A stretch of 64,000 bases of DNA from Gammaproteobacteria bacterium (GCA_025355645.1 JANXZG010000053.1:1-64000); one strand, 5' to 3'. Counted from the stretch's first letter, positions 17,166-25,201 are shown. Translations and numbers: made by a program. The notes: generated from the sequence alone by a model not told the origin.

Positions 17166-18428
17166 TCAGTCGATTTTCAGGCGGATAAACGCCATCGCCC
17201 CTTGCGGGTCGCTGCCTCCGTACAGCGGCGCCAATGCCTGCGGCACGAAATTAAACGCATAGAGCGCGCTAATGCCGATCTTCACGTGATCGCTTAGCCG
17301 AAAATCACGGATCACGCCCAATGAGGCCTTGGCGATCAGGTAGGCCACCTGCGGGGCAGCGAGCCCTGAAAGTTCGTTGTTTTGCTCGCGCTCGGCGCGC
17401 GCGAACACCGTCCACGGCTCGGCCGGTTTCAAGGCGCTTTCGATCAGGTAGGCGTTCAGCGATTGCTCGCCGGTGCTGCGCCGGGTGCCCCAGGCGAGCG
17501 TCGTTGACCACCAGGCCTGCGCGCCAATCGGGTGCGTGAAGATCGCGCTTGCCGACAGACGATCCTGGTCCTTGTCCGGCTGGAGCTGCTCGGGGCTCAC
17601 CAGGTGCGCCCAGGAACCCTGCAGGGCCCACTGCGGCGTGGGGTTCCAGGAAAGCCTCGCGCTGGTCGAATCGAGCGTGCCGCTCTCGATGTTGTACCGA
17701 AACTCGTCCGGCTCGCGGCCGCGAAAGCGCGACACCTCGATTTTCCAGTCGTCATGCACGGCACCGGTCGTGATGACCCCGTACGTGATATGGGTCGAGT
17801 CGAGCCAGTGATGCGTGATCGGGGCCTCCGGACTATCGAGGATGGCTTGGCGGTGCATGAATGCGGGCGGGCCAAACGCCGGCTCTCCCGGAAGGCCCGT
17901 GTAAACAAACACGCTGTCCGCCGCACTGAAGGCATGTGAATAGGTCGCGGACAATTCCATGAAAAGATCATGCGGATGTTGCCGGTCGACCAATGGCGTC
18001 GCGCCATTGTCCGTCTCGCCCGTGGCGAGCAGCAGCGGGTAGCCGGATTTTCCCATCAGCGGTTCGGGGCCTAGCATCGCGCGAAACTGCAGCGTGTCGC
18101 TGTCAAAGTGCCGGGTCGCCATGCCCATCAGCATTCCGGAGAGGAACGTATCGGTATCGCCGCGTGGGCCTTGCTGCCAGTCATAGACGCCATTCAGCAG
18201 CGCGTGGCCCATCATCATCCAGTTATTCTGCATCGCTTCGATCCCGGTATGCGCCGAGCTGTCCGGTTGCCAGGAGGTCCCCGAGGCCTCGCGCGTCATC
18301 GAGTAGGAGCCCAGTGCGCCGCTCATCATCGGGTCCGTCGGATCGGCTTGCGCCATCCTGAGCATCAGCGTAGCGGAGGCCACGCAGAAGAGCCGCCAAC
18401 AGGTTGCCGCGAAGCACGAGGACATCAT
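17166..18428 (-). CDS. Putative outer-membrane beta-barrel protein, function unknown
   Basis: The 420-residue product from the ATG at 18428 has a signal-like start (CWRLFCVASATLMLRMAQA) and then alternating amphipathic segments with many aromatic residues, ending KIGISALYAFNFV...AFIRLKID, typical of a beta barrel. The mature N-terminus is Met/His-rich (TDPMMSGALGSYSM; NNWMMMGHALLNG; RQHPHDLFMELSAT; THHWLDSTH), recalling uncharacterised proteins found near metal-resistance genes. The frame continues upstream without a stop but that part is Arg-rich and not protein-like. It faces away from the cupin operon. Copper relevance is inference only. Confidence 0.6.
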   Translation of the reverse strand: MMSSCFAATCWRLFCVASATLMLRMAQADPTDPMMSGALGSYSMTREASGTSWQPDSSAHTGIEAMQNNWMMMGHALLNGVYDWQQGPRGDTDTFLSGMLMGMATRHFDSDTLQFRAMLGPEPLMGKSGYPLLLATGETDNGATPLVDRQHPHDLFMELSATYSHAFSAADSVFVYTGLPGEPAFGPPAFMHRQAILDSPEAPITHHWLDSTHITYGVITTGAVHDDWKIEVSRFRGREPDEFRYNIESGTLDSTSARLSWNPTPQWALQGSWAHLVSPEQLQPDKDQDRLSASAIFTHPIGAQAWWSTTLAWGTRRSTGEQSLNAYLIESALKPAEPWTVFARAEREQNNELSGLAAPQVAYLIAKASLGVIRDFRLSDHVKIGISALYAFNFVPQALAPLYGGSDPQGAMAFIRLKID

Positions 18429-18571
18429 TTTATTACTTACAGGGCGCCCGGCTGGGGGACTGCGCGAAGGCGCTCGGCGTAAATGTGCCTGTGGACGGCC
18501 AGTAGTGATCGCGCGGCGCAGCCGATGATGCGGCTCTCGCAGGGCGATCAAGAAACGCAGAATTGGTTCCA

Positions 18572-18577
18572 TATAAT
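18572..18577 (+). promoter_or_regulatory. Perfect TATAAT -10 hexamer upstream of the cupin operon
   Basis: TATAAT at 18572-18577 lies about 77 bp before the cupin start. No convincing -35 was found 16 to 18 bp upstream, so this is a candidate only. If used, transcription would begin near 18584 and the palindrome at 18607-18620 would be in the leader. Confidence 0.3.
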
Positions 18578-18606
18578 CTATCTGACGCGGCTCTTCCACG
18601 ATGCCG

Positions 18607-18620
18607 ATACCCGGGGGTAT
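18607..18620. promoter_or_regulatory. Palindrome ATACCC-GG-GGGTAT, operator-like
   Basis: A perfect inverted repeat with arms ATACCC and GGGTAT and a 2-bp centre lies 34 bp before the cupin start. It overlaps a second small stem (GGGGG 18613-18617 with CCCCC 18625-18629). The ATACCC/GGGTAT edges around a G/C tract resemble operators of the CsoR/FrmR/RcnR repressor family, which sense copper, nickel or aldehydes. No such repressor gene is in the window, and this copy is shorter than typical CsoR sites. Confidence 0.4.
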
Positions 18621-18653
18621 TCTGCCCCCAGTTAAACTTAAGGAGTGAACCGT

Positions 18654-19091
18654 ATGCAATGGAAAATACCCGCCCGACCGATCGCCGCGGCCCTGATCGC
18701 GCTAGCGCCAATGTTCGCCCTTGCAGCGGATCCCATCGCAAGGCCGCCGGGCATCGAGGGCGCCGAGTTGATGAGCCGGGATGTCACGGGGGACCCGGGC
18801 AAGGAAGCGCTGATGCTGACGGTCACGTACCAGGTCGGCGGCGCGTCGCTGCCGCACCGGCACGACGCGCAGGTATTTGTGTATGTGCTGGAGGGGGAGA
18901 TGACGATGCAGGTGGATGGCAGCGCGCCGGTCACGCTGCACGCCGGGCAGACCTTTTACGAGGGGCGGGACGATATTCACCGGGTCTCGGCCAATGCCAG
19001 CAAGAGCCAGTCTGCCAAGATCCTGGTGTTCATGATCAAGGACAAAGGCAAGCCGGATACGCGCCGCGTCACCGAGCCCGCCAAGTCATGA
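18654..19091 (+). CDS. Secreted cupin-domain protein
   Basis: A 145-residue protein with an N-terminal signal peptide (IAAALIALAPMFALA, cut near residue 24) and a single cupin_2 barrel. The metal-binding motif is LPHRHDAQVFVYVLEGEM (His68, His70 and the later Glu), followed by GQTFYEGRDDIHRVSANAS. Such secreted cupins are small metal-binding proteins of unspecified reaction. The ATG at 18654 is 8 nt after a perfect AAGGAG; a GTG three codons earlier overlaps that site and is unlikely. The stop overlaps the following thioredoxin-like gene (ATGA). Confidence 0.82.
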   Translation: MQWKIPARPIAAALIALAPMFALAADPIARPPGIEGAELMSRDVTGDPGKEALMLTVTYQVGGASLPHRHDAQVFVYVLEGEMTMQVDGSAPVTLHAGQTFYEGRDDIHRVSANASKSQSAKILVFMIKDKGKPDTRRVTEPAKS

Positions 19092-20122
19092 TGCGCAGCG
19101 GACATAGGTTTAATCTGGCCGGTCTCGGCCTGCTGCTGATCGCAAACCTGGCGGCAGCGGAGGTCACCGGGCAGCAGCGTGCGGAAGCGGCGGGCCAGCG
19201 CCTCATCGGCACACTGGCACCGCGCGCCGAGTTTCGGACTATTGACGGGCAGACCATTGATCTTGCGAGCCTGTACGGCAAGAAGGCGGTGTACCTGAAG
19301 TTCTGGGCGACGTGGTGCACGCCCTGCCGGGAGCAGATGCCGCACTTCGAGCAGGTCTACCAGAGCGCGGGCGCCGATCTTGCCGTAATTGCGATCGATG
19401 TCGGCTTCAACGATTCGGTCGACGAGGTCCAGAAGTACCGCCGCAAACTCGGCATCACGATGCCGATCGTGTTCGACGATGGCAGCCTCGGGGCCGCGTT
19501 CCATGTGCGCGTGACGCCCCAGCACATCGTGATCGGGCGCGACGGGCGCATCTTGTACGTGGGCCACCTCGCCGATGCACGCCTGGACCAGGCCTTGCTT
19601 GCGGCGCGGGCGCCTTCGGCGCGCGCGGCCGCGAGCAGCAAATCTGCCGGGCCTGTTGCGAAGGACAGCGCTGCGATCGGCGTCGGCGATTCCCTGCCCG
19701 CGCAGACGCTTCCTACGCTCGATGGCAAGTCCTTTGCGCTAAAAGGCGATCGCGCTGACAAGGCCACGGTAATCGTGTTTCTGTCCCCCTGGTGTGAATC
19801 GTATCTTGCAACCACGCGCCCTGCGATCTCGGCGAGTTGCCGGCAGGCGCGCGAGCAGGTGGGTACGCTGTCGGGCGATCCGCATGTGCGCTGGATCGGC
19901 ATCGCCTCCGGGCTATGGGCGAACGCCGACGAACTACGCGAGTACCAAGCCACGAACAAGGTACGGTTTCCGTTGACGCTCGATGAGTCCGGGAGCCTGT
20001 TCCGGGCCTTCCGCGTGACCGATGTGCCCACGGTGCTGGTTGCCGATGCGAACGGCAAGATCAAGCAGCGCGTGAACATGGATGATCCGGACGGACTGCG
20101 CAAGGCGCTCGTCGGACTGTGA
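19088..20122 (+). CDS. Periplasmic protein with tandem TlpA-like thioredoxin domains
   Basis: A 344-residue exported protein with a signal peptide (LAGLGLLLIANLAAA). The first TlpA/AhpC-type domain (about 40-170) carries FWATWCTPC with Cys77 and Cys80, then the cis-Pro loop RVTPQHIVIG. A linker rich in Ala/Ser leads to a second domain (about 200-340) with VIVFLSPWCESY, where the second active-site Cys is replaced (WCES), and DVPTVLVADANG. So one domain looks redox-active and one mono-cysteine. It overlaps the cupin stop and the GST start, implying a single operon. Substrate unknown. Confidence 0.85.
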   Translation: MMRSGHRFNLAGLGLLLIANLAAAEVTGQQRAEAAGQRLIGTLAPRAEFRTIDGQTIDLASLYGKKAVYLKFWATWCTPCREQMPHFEQVYQSAGADLAVIAIDVGFNDSVDEVQKYRRKLGITMPIVFDDGSLGAAFHVRVTPQHIVIGRDGRILYVGHLADARLDQALLAARAPSARAAASSKSAGPVAKDSAAIGVGDSLPAQTLPTLDGKSFALKGDRADKATVIVFLSPWCESYLATTRPAISASCRQAREQVGTLSGDPHVRWIGIASGLWANADELREYQATNKVRFPLTLDESGSLFRAFRVTDVPTVLVADANGKIKQRVNMDDPDGLRKALVGL

Positions 20123-20817
20123 TCACGCTTTATTATTCGGCGACCCCGAACGGGCAGAAGATCCTGCTGTTCCTGTACGAGAGCGCGCTGGCGCATCGTA
20201 TCGTGCCCGTGAGCCTGAGCAAGGGCGAGCAGCACATGCCGGAGTTCCTCGCGATCTCGCCGAACAACAAGATCCCGGTGATCGTCGACGATGCGCCGAC
20301 GGATGGCGGTGCGCCCTTGCCGGTGTTTGAATCCGCCGCGATATTGCATTACCTCGCCGACAAGAGCGGGCGTTTCCTGCCGGCCGACGCGCGGGGCCGC
20401 ATCGAAGTGTTGCAATGGCTGTGCTGGCAGATCGCGCACCTGGGTCCCTTTGCCGGCCAGCTCGGCCACTTCAGGGCGCATGCGACTGAAAAGATCCCCT
20501 ACGCGATCGAGCGGTACTCGCGCGAGCTCGCGCGCCTGTTTGGTGTGCTCGATCGCAGGCTCAGCGCTCATGAATTCATCGTCGGGGACTATTCGATCGC
20601 GGACATGGCCTGCTATCCCTGGATTGTGCCCTACGGCTCGCTCGGGCTCGAACTTCGTGACTACCCGAACCTGGCGCGCTGGTTCAATTCAATCAGGGCA
20701 AGGCCCGCGACGGTGCGCGCCTATGAGGGGGTGAGCGACCCTTACGACCCGGAGCATGCGCCGATGTCGAAGGACGAGCGCAAGGCCTTGTTCGGATCGG
20801 CGATGCCGGGGCGCTGA
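20119..20817 (+). CDS. Glutathione S-transferase family protein (YfcG/YghU-like)
   Basis: The 232-residue cytosolic protein has an N-terminal thioredoxin-like GST domain (ITLYYSATPNGQKILLFLYE; NNKIPVIVDD; FESAAILHYLADK) and an all-helical C-terminal domain with FIVGDYSIADMACYPWI. The TPNGQK motif and the long form resemble the Nu-class YfcG/YghU disulfide reductases. The GTG at 20119 overlaps the upstream stop (GTGA), linking it to the cupin/TlpA operon. Substrate not predictable. Confidence 0.85.
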   Translation: MITLYYSATPNGQKILLFLYESALAHRIVPVSLSKGEQHMPEFLAISPNNKIPVIVDDAPTDGGAPLPVFESAAILHYLADKSGRFLPADARGRIEVLQWLCWQIAHLGPFAGQLGHFRAHATEKIPYAIERYSRELARLFGVLDRRLSAHEFIVGDYSIADMACYPWIVPYGSLGLELRDYPNLARWFNSIRARPATVRAYEGVSDPYDPEHAPMSKDERKALFGSAMPGR

Positions 20818-20839
20818 CATCGCTGATTTTTCTGCCATC

Positions 20840-20868
20840 GCATCCATTTGACCCGGGCGCCCGTATTG
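20840..20868 (+). promoter_or_regulatory. Predicted ECF-sigma promoter of the sigma factor gene
   Basis: GCATCC (20840-20845), a 16-bp spacer and CGTATTG (20862-20868) lie immediately before the ECF sigma gene. The same two elements with the same spacing stand before the DUF4331 gene at 22132-22160. A -35 with CATCC and a -10 beginning CGT fits the general form of ECF promoters (similar to what is recalled for SigK-type factors). Autoregulation is inferred. Transcription would start very near the sigma gene start codon. Confidence 0.6.
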
Positions 20869-20878
20869 GATCAAATGG
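20844..20878. repeat. Inverted repeat CCATTTGA / TCAAATGG over the sigma gene start
   Basis: CCATTTGA at 20844-20851 is the exact reverse complement of TCAAATGG at 20871-20878, with 19 bp between. The left arm overlaps the end of the proposed -35 and the right arm contains the ATG at 20875. It could be an operator or a leader hairpin affecting start-codon access; it could also be chance. Confidence 0.4.
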
Positions 20879-21438
20879 CAACCATGTCAGAACCCGATGC
20901 AGGCGAGCTTGAGCAATTGCTGGGTCGCTGCGCGGCGCAGGATCCGACGGCGCTCGAGCAGCTATACCAGCGCGTTGCGGGCATCCTGCTGGCTGTGGTC
21001 ATGCGCATTTTGCGCCAGCGCGACCTTGCGGAGGATGCGCTGCAGGATGTGTTCGTGCGGATCTGGCTGCAAGCGCGCCAGTACGACCAGATACGGGGCC
21101 GGCCGCTGGCCTGGATGATCTCGATCGCGCGCTATCGCGCCATTGACCTCGTGCGTGCGCAACGCCGGGTGGTGCCGCTGATTGAGGAGGACTTGCCCGC
21201 GCAGATGATCCTGAACGAGGCAGACACGAGCGAAAGCGGCGAATCGTCGCGAACACAAAGCGCACTCCAGGATTGCCTGAACATCCTGTCTGCGCCGCAG
21301 CAGCAGTGCCTCGTGCTCGCCTATCAGGAAGGCCTGTCACATGAGGCCGTGGCAAGCTTGCTCGGTCAGCCGCTTGGCACGGTCAAGAGCTGGATCCGGC
21401 GCGGCCTGCAAAGCCTGCGAAAGTGCCTGGAATCATGA
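20875..21438 (+). CDS. ECF-type RNA polymerase sigma factor
   Basis: A 187-residue sigma-70 family protein with region 2 (ALEQLYQRVAGILLAVVMRI; EDALQDVFVRIW; GRPLAWMISIARYRAIDL) and region 4 (LSAPQQQCLVLAYQEGLSHEAVA; GTVKSWIRRGLQSLRKCLE), and no regions 1 or 3, hence ECF. The nearest recalled relatives are SigK-type factors paired with RskA anti-sigmas. Start options are ATG 20875 and ATG 20884; with the predicted promoter the mRNA would start close to either, so translation may be leaderless. It overlaps the anti-sigma gene by 4 nt (ATGA). Confidence 0.9.
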   Translation: MATMSEPDAGELEQLLGRCAAQDPTALEQLYQRVAGILLAVVMRILRQRDLAEDALQDVFVRIWLQARQYDQIRGRPLAWMISIARYRAIDLVRAQRRVVPLIEEDLPAQMILNEADTSESGESSRTQSALQDCLNILSAPQQQCLVLAYQEGLSHEAVASLLGQPLGTVKSWIRRGLQSLRKCLES

Positions 21439-22124
21439 ACTACGATCGTCACGACCTGCTTGACCCGCTGGCTGCCGAATTTGTGATCGGCACGCTCGGT
21501 GGCGCGGCCCGGCGCCGCTTTCAGCGACTTTGCATCGTGCTGCCGGCGGCCCGTGCCGCGCGCACGCGCTGGGAAGACCGGTTCGCCACGCTCGCGCTGT
21601 CGCTGGCGCCATTGACCCCGGGCGCCGCGACCTGGCAGGGCATACATCGGCAGATCACCGCCACGAAAGTCACGTCGCTCGCGCCGCGCCTGCGCCGCCG
21701 CCTGTGGCTGCCGCTGGCGGCTGCCGCGGCCGTGCTCGGCATCGCTGTATGGCTCGGGCCACGACTGCTGTCCCCGCCGAGCCAGGTATTGGTCGTGCTG
21801 GGCGCCGATGCGCAGCACCCGCAGTGGCGTATCGAGCGTACCGCTGATGCGCAGCAGTTGCGCGTGACGAGCTTTGCCGCCATGACGTCGAACCCGCAGG
21901 GGGCTTTTGAGCTCTGGGCGCTGCCGCGGGACGGCAAGCCGCCGGTCTCGCTCGGCCTGTTGCCGCGCGCGGGCCATGCGGCTTACCAGCTCAGCACTCT
22001 CCAGAGCGCAGCGGTGCTTGCGGCCGGGAAACTCGCGGTCAGCATCGAACCTGCCGGCGGCTCGCCGACCGGGGCGCCGACAGGGCCTGTGATCATGGTA
22101 GGCGCGGTCGTCGTTTCTACTTAG
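21435..22124 (+). CDS. RskA-type anti-sigma factor
   Basis: The 229-residue membrane protein begins with a short N-terminal anti-sigma region (LDPLAAEFVIGTLGGAARRRF), has one transmembrane helix (LWLPLAAAAAVLGIAVWLG, about 95-113) and a periplasmic RskA C-terminal domain (FELWALPRDGKPPVSLGLL, then GKLAVSIEPAGGSPTGAPTGPV). It would hold the upstream sigma factor at the membrane until a signal triggers release. No zinc-binding HxxxCxxC is visible in the N-terminal part. Overlap with the sigma gene ensures coupled expression. Confidence 0.88.
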   Translation: MNYDRHDLLDPLAAEFVIGTLGGAARRRFQRLCIVLPAARAARTRWEDRFATLALSLAPLTPGAATWQGIHRQITATKVTSLAPRLRRRLWLPLAAAAAVLGIAVWLGPRLLSPPSQVLVVLGADAQHPQWRIERTADAQQLRVTSFAAMTSNPQGAFELWALPRDGKPPVSLGLLPRAGHAAYQLSTLQSAAVLAAGKLAVSIEPAGGSPTGAPTGPVIMVGAVVVST

Positions 22125-22131
22125 GGTCTCT

Positions 22132-22160
22132 GCATCCGACTCGGGTCGGTCTTCGTATTG
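22132..22160 (+). promoter_or_regulatory. Predicted ECF-sigma promoter of the DUF4331 operon
   Basis: GCATCC (22132-22137), 16 bp, then CGTATTG (22154-22160), identical in both elements and spacing to the site before the ECF sigma gene, while the two spacers differ in sequence. The start site would be near 22167, giving a leader of about 45 nt before the DUF4331 ATG with a strong GGGGAGAG ribosome-binding site. Confidence 0.65.
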
Positions 22161-22211
22161 TCAGGCAAGGGGTACGCCGTACCTCATCCACTGACAGGGG
22201 AGAGACGACCA

Positions 22212-23762
22212 ATGAGACGCTCTACACCGCCATGGCTCCTCATGGCATCACTCGGACTGCTGAGCAGCGCCGGGACAGCGCTGGCCTCGAGCCATCGCGA
22301 GGCGCCCTTCATCACGACCCATCCGAAGGTGGATGGCAGTGATTTCTACATGTTCCGCAGCTACGAGCAGGGGCGCTCAGGCTACGTCACGTTCATCGCC
22401 AATTACCAGCCGCTGCAGGATACCTATGGCGGGCCCAACTACTTCTTTATGGATACGCACGCGTTGTATGAGATCCACGTGGACAACAACGGCGATGGCA
22501 TCGAGGACATGACCTTCCAGTTTAAGTTTCATGACACTGACGAGGGCCTCAGCGTCAATGCCGGCGGCAAATCCATTCCGGTACCGCTGACCAACATCGG
22601 TCCCGTCACCGCCACCAACATGAGCGCGCAGAATGTCGTCGAAACCTACACGCTGACCCTGGTGCGCGGCGATCGGCGTCATGGACAGATGTCCAAGGTC
22701 ACGGATGCAGCGAGCGGCAGCGACAGCTTCGCGAAGCCCCTCGACAACATCGGTGCGAAGTCGATCCCGGGCTATGCCGACTATGCCAATACCTTCATCC
22801 ACACGATCAACATCCCGGGCTGCAGTACGCCGGGCAAGGTGTTTGTCGGACAGCGCATGGATGGCTTCGTCGTGAACCTGGGCGAGACCTTCGACCTCGT
22901 TAACATCAAGTATCCGGTCCAGGAGCTGGCCCCCCCCGGCGTCAACGCGCGAAACGACGAGCCAAATTCGCTGGCGGACAAGAACGTCACGTCCCTCGCG
23001 CTCGAGGTTCCGATCTCCTGCCTCGCCAGGGCAACGGATCCGGTCATTGGCGCCTGGACCACGGCGAGCATTCGCCAGGCCGAGGTCATCAACTCGACGC
23101 CCGAGAGTGACAAGAGTGTCGCCAGCGTCGGTGCCAAGTCCGATCCGAACGATGCCATGGTCGCGGGTGGTGCCTGGGTGCAGGTGTCCCGTCTAGGCGC
23201 TCCGCTGGTCAATGAAGTGGTCATCGGCCTGCCCGACAAGGATCGATTCAACCATTCCCAGCCGAAAAACGATGCGCAGTTTGCCGACTACGTGACCAAC
23301 CCTTCCCTGCCGGTGCTGCTGCAGGTGCTGTTTGGCGGAGCCGGAGTGCTCGCGCCGAATGTGTATCCGCGCGCGGACCTGGTCGAAGTGTTCCTGACCG
23401 GCGTGCCGGGCCTTAACCAGCCCCAGAAGGTATCGCCAGCGGAAATGCTGCGCCTCAATACCAGCACCGCGATAACGCCGGTCGCCTCGCAGAATGACCT
23501 CGGGGTCATTGGTGGCGATGTGGCGGGGTTCCCAAACGGCCGCCGGCCTATCGATGATGTCGTCGATATCGCGCTGCGGGCTGTCATGGGTGTGTTGCTC
23601 TCGCCCTTCGATGGCAGCGCCCAGGATCCGGATCCGGCTTCCGATGCATCGCGGCAGTTGCACTACACCGACGGAGCGGAACCGAATCCAGCAAACTACC
23701 TGACGGTATTCCCGTACCTGATGACGCCGCTGGCCGGTTCCCCCAATAGTGCGACCAACTAA
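22212..23762 (+). CDS. Exported DUF4331 protein
   Basis: A 516-residue exported protein with signal peptide (WLLMASLGLLSSAGTALA, cut before SSHREAP). The mature start SSHREAPFITTHPKVDGSDFYMFRSYE is the characteristic DUF4331 opening. Further blocks are PNYFFMDTHALYEIHVDNNGDG, FVGQRMDGFVVNLGE, LALEVPISCL and VNEVVIGLPDKDRFNHSQP. The Asp/Asn-rich VDNNGDGIEDM stretch could bind Ca2+. Function is unknown. A predicted ECF promoter and the adjacent sigma/anti-sigma pair suggest an envelope-stress or nutrient-response output. It heads a four-gene operon. Confidence 0.85.
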   Translation: MRRSTPPWLLMASLGLLSSAGTALASSHREAPFITTHPKVDGSDFYMFRSYEQGRSGYVTFIANYQPLQDTYGGPNYFFMDTHALYEIHVDNNGDGIEDMTFQFKFHDTDEGLSVNAGGKSIPVPLTNIGPVTATNMSAQNVVETYTLTLVRGDRRHGQMSKVTDAASGSDSFAKPLDNIGAKSIPGYADYANTFIHTINIPGCSTPGKVFVGQRMDGFVVNLGETFDLVNIKYPVQELAPPGVNARNDEPNSLADKNVTSLALEVPISCLARATDPVIGAWTTASIRQAEVINSTPESDKSVASVGAKSDPNDAMVAGGAWVQVSRLGAPLVNEVVIGLPDKDRFNHSQPKNDAQFADYVTNPSLPVLLQVLFGGAGVLAPNVYPRADLVEVFLTGVPGLNQPQKVSPAEMLRLNTSTAITPVASQNDLGVIGGDVAGFPNGRRPIDDVVDIALRAVMGVLLSPFDGSAQDPDPASDASRQLHYTDGAEPNPANYLTVFPYLMTPLAGSPNSATN

Positions 23763-23774
23763 GGGAGCGCCATC

Positions 23775-24038
23775 ATGGTTAACAAAACATTGATAGGCGC
23801 GGCCGTAGCCTGGACAGCAGCTCTGCTGCTGTCCGGATGCGGCGGCGGCGGCGGTGGCGTGGGTGGCTCGATGCCGCCGGTGGTATCGCAACCGCAGGCA
23901 CAGCTCGTGGATACCCAGCAACTGCTCGGCATGGCACGGGTGCCGAGCGACTCGGGCGATCCCAACGGGGTGGGTGCCCAGGGGTTGATGGTGGCTGACG
24001 CGGACGATCAGACGTCCGATCCGTTGCCAGTCGGATAG
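23775..24038 (+). CDS. Small glycine-rich lipoprotein
   Basis: An 87-residue product with a lipoprotein signal (WTAALLLSGC, lipobox LLSGC, Cys22) directly followed by seven glycines, then a Pro/Gln/Asp-rich tail with no clear fold. AAGGGAG lies 7 nt before the ATG at 23775. It sits 12 nt after the DUF4331 gene and 2 nt before the TPR gene, so it belongs to the operon. Probably a membrane-tethered linker or a small partner; role not predictable. Confidence 0.75.
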   Translation: MVNKTLIGAAVAWTAALLLSGCGGGGGGVGGSMPPVVSQPQAQLVDTQQLLGMARVPSDSGDPNGVGAQGLMVADADDQTSDPLPVG

Positions 24039-24040
24039 CC

Positions 24041-25201
24041 ATGCGGCCGGTGCGCCACAGGGTCGCCGCGGGGCTTGCGGCATTGGCGATGGGCGGCGCA
24101 CTGTGTGCGCCGCTCGTTGCCAAGCCGTTCCTGCCAACCGACGATCAGCAGATCCTCGCGCAGCTGCCCGCCGGGACTCGCCATGCGGATGTCGCCGCCA
24201 GAGCCCTGGCTGTGGAACGGCTGGATGTCACCGTCTTGCTGGCGCAGTTCTACATCGAACAGGCTCGCGCCTCCGGGGACCTGCGCTTCCTGGGCTATGC
24301 CGAGGCCGTGCTGGCGCCGTGGGTGGCAAAGCCTGACGCGGTGCCGGCGGCGCTCGTGCTGCAGGCGACCCTGCAGCAAAGCCGCCACGAATTCGCGGCG
24401 GCGCTCGCGACGCTGGATCGATCCTTGCTCGCGCGCCCTGAGGATCCGCAGGCCTGGCTCACTCGCGCAACGGTACTGCGCGTATTAGGGCGCTACCCGG
24501 AGGCAAAGAGCGCCTGTGCCCGCTTCGCCCTGCATACCGCGGCCAATATCAGCCTGATCTGCGCGCAGGGTATCGAGGGCCTCGCGGGGCATCTGTCGAG
24601 CGCCTACCAGGCACTCGCCCGGAGCGGGACGGGTGGCATGATGAAGCCGGAACTGGCGTGGCGTTTATCCGAGCTTGGCGAGATGGCGGTGCGCCTCGGT
24701 AGCGATGCCGAGGCCGAGCAGGATTTCCGCCAGGCACTCGAGCTGAATCCGCAGGATTTTTATGTCCGCGCTGCCTTCGCCGACCTTTTGCTGCGTGGGC
24801 ACCGGGAAGCCGAAGTGCTCGCCCTGCTGAAGGGCCAGGAGAGTATCGAGCCGCTGCTGCTGCGTCTCGCGATTGCACAAAAGCAGACTAACGACCCGAA
24901 CTTCGCGCGCAGCCGCGAGAGCTTGCAGGCCGCGTTTAGCGCGGAGGCCGACCGGGGCGAGGCAGTGCATCGGCGCGAGCAGGCAAGGTTCCTGCTCGAG
25001 GTCGAACAGCGGCCGCAGGAGGCGCTCGGCGCGGCCGTTGCGAACTGGGCCGTCCAGCGCGAGCCCGACGATGCACTGGTGCTGATCGAGGCGGCCAACG
25101 CCGCCGGCGATCCCGGCCGGGCGAGTCCCGCGCTCGATTTCGCGCGCGCCCAGGGCCTGCGCGATGTGCGCATGGACAATGCCCTGCATGTGCACTCATG
25201 A
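24041..25201 (+). CDS. Exported TPR-repeat protein
   Basis: The 386-residue product has an export signal (AAGLAALAMGGALCAPLVA) and a helical body with TPR-like pairs, clearest at LDRSLLARPEDPQAWLTRATVLRVLGRYPEA (about 128-160) and SDAEAEQDFRQALELNPQDFYVRAAFADLLL (about 225-255). TPR proteins act as binding scaffolds, here probably in the periplasm. It overlaps the HupE/UreJ gene by 4 nt (ATGA), suggesting coupled translation and joint function. Confidence 0.8.
   Translation: MRPVRHRVAAGLAALAMGGALCAPLVAKPFLPTDDQQILAQLPAGTRHADVAARALAVERLDVTVLLAQFYIEQARASGDLRFLGYAEAVLAPWVAKPDAVPAALVLQATLQQSRHEFAAALATLDRSLLARPEDPQAWLTRATVLRVLGRYPEAKSACARFALHTAANISLICAQGIEGLAGHLSSAYQALARSGTGGMMKPELAWRLSELGEMAVRLGSDAEAEQDFRQALELNPQDFYVRAAFADLLLRGHREAEVLALLKGQESIEPLLLRLAIAQKQTNDPNFARSRESLQAAFSAEADRGEAVHRREQARFLLEVEQRPQEALGAAVANWAVQREPDDALVLIEAANAAGDPGRASPALDFARAQGLRDVRMDNALHVHS

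Noticed and set aside
18613..18629. GGGGG/CCCCC stem as a transcription terminator
   Set aside because: Only a 5-bp stem with no T-run, placed just before a ribosome-binding site; more likely part of the operator region.
20848..20876. TTGACC-N17-TCAAAT as the main sigma-70 promoter of the ECF gene
   Set aside because: Possible, but the ECF-type motif shared with the DUF4331 operon explains the region better; kept only as a secondary idea.
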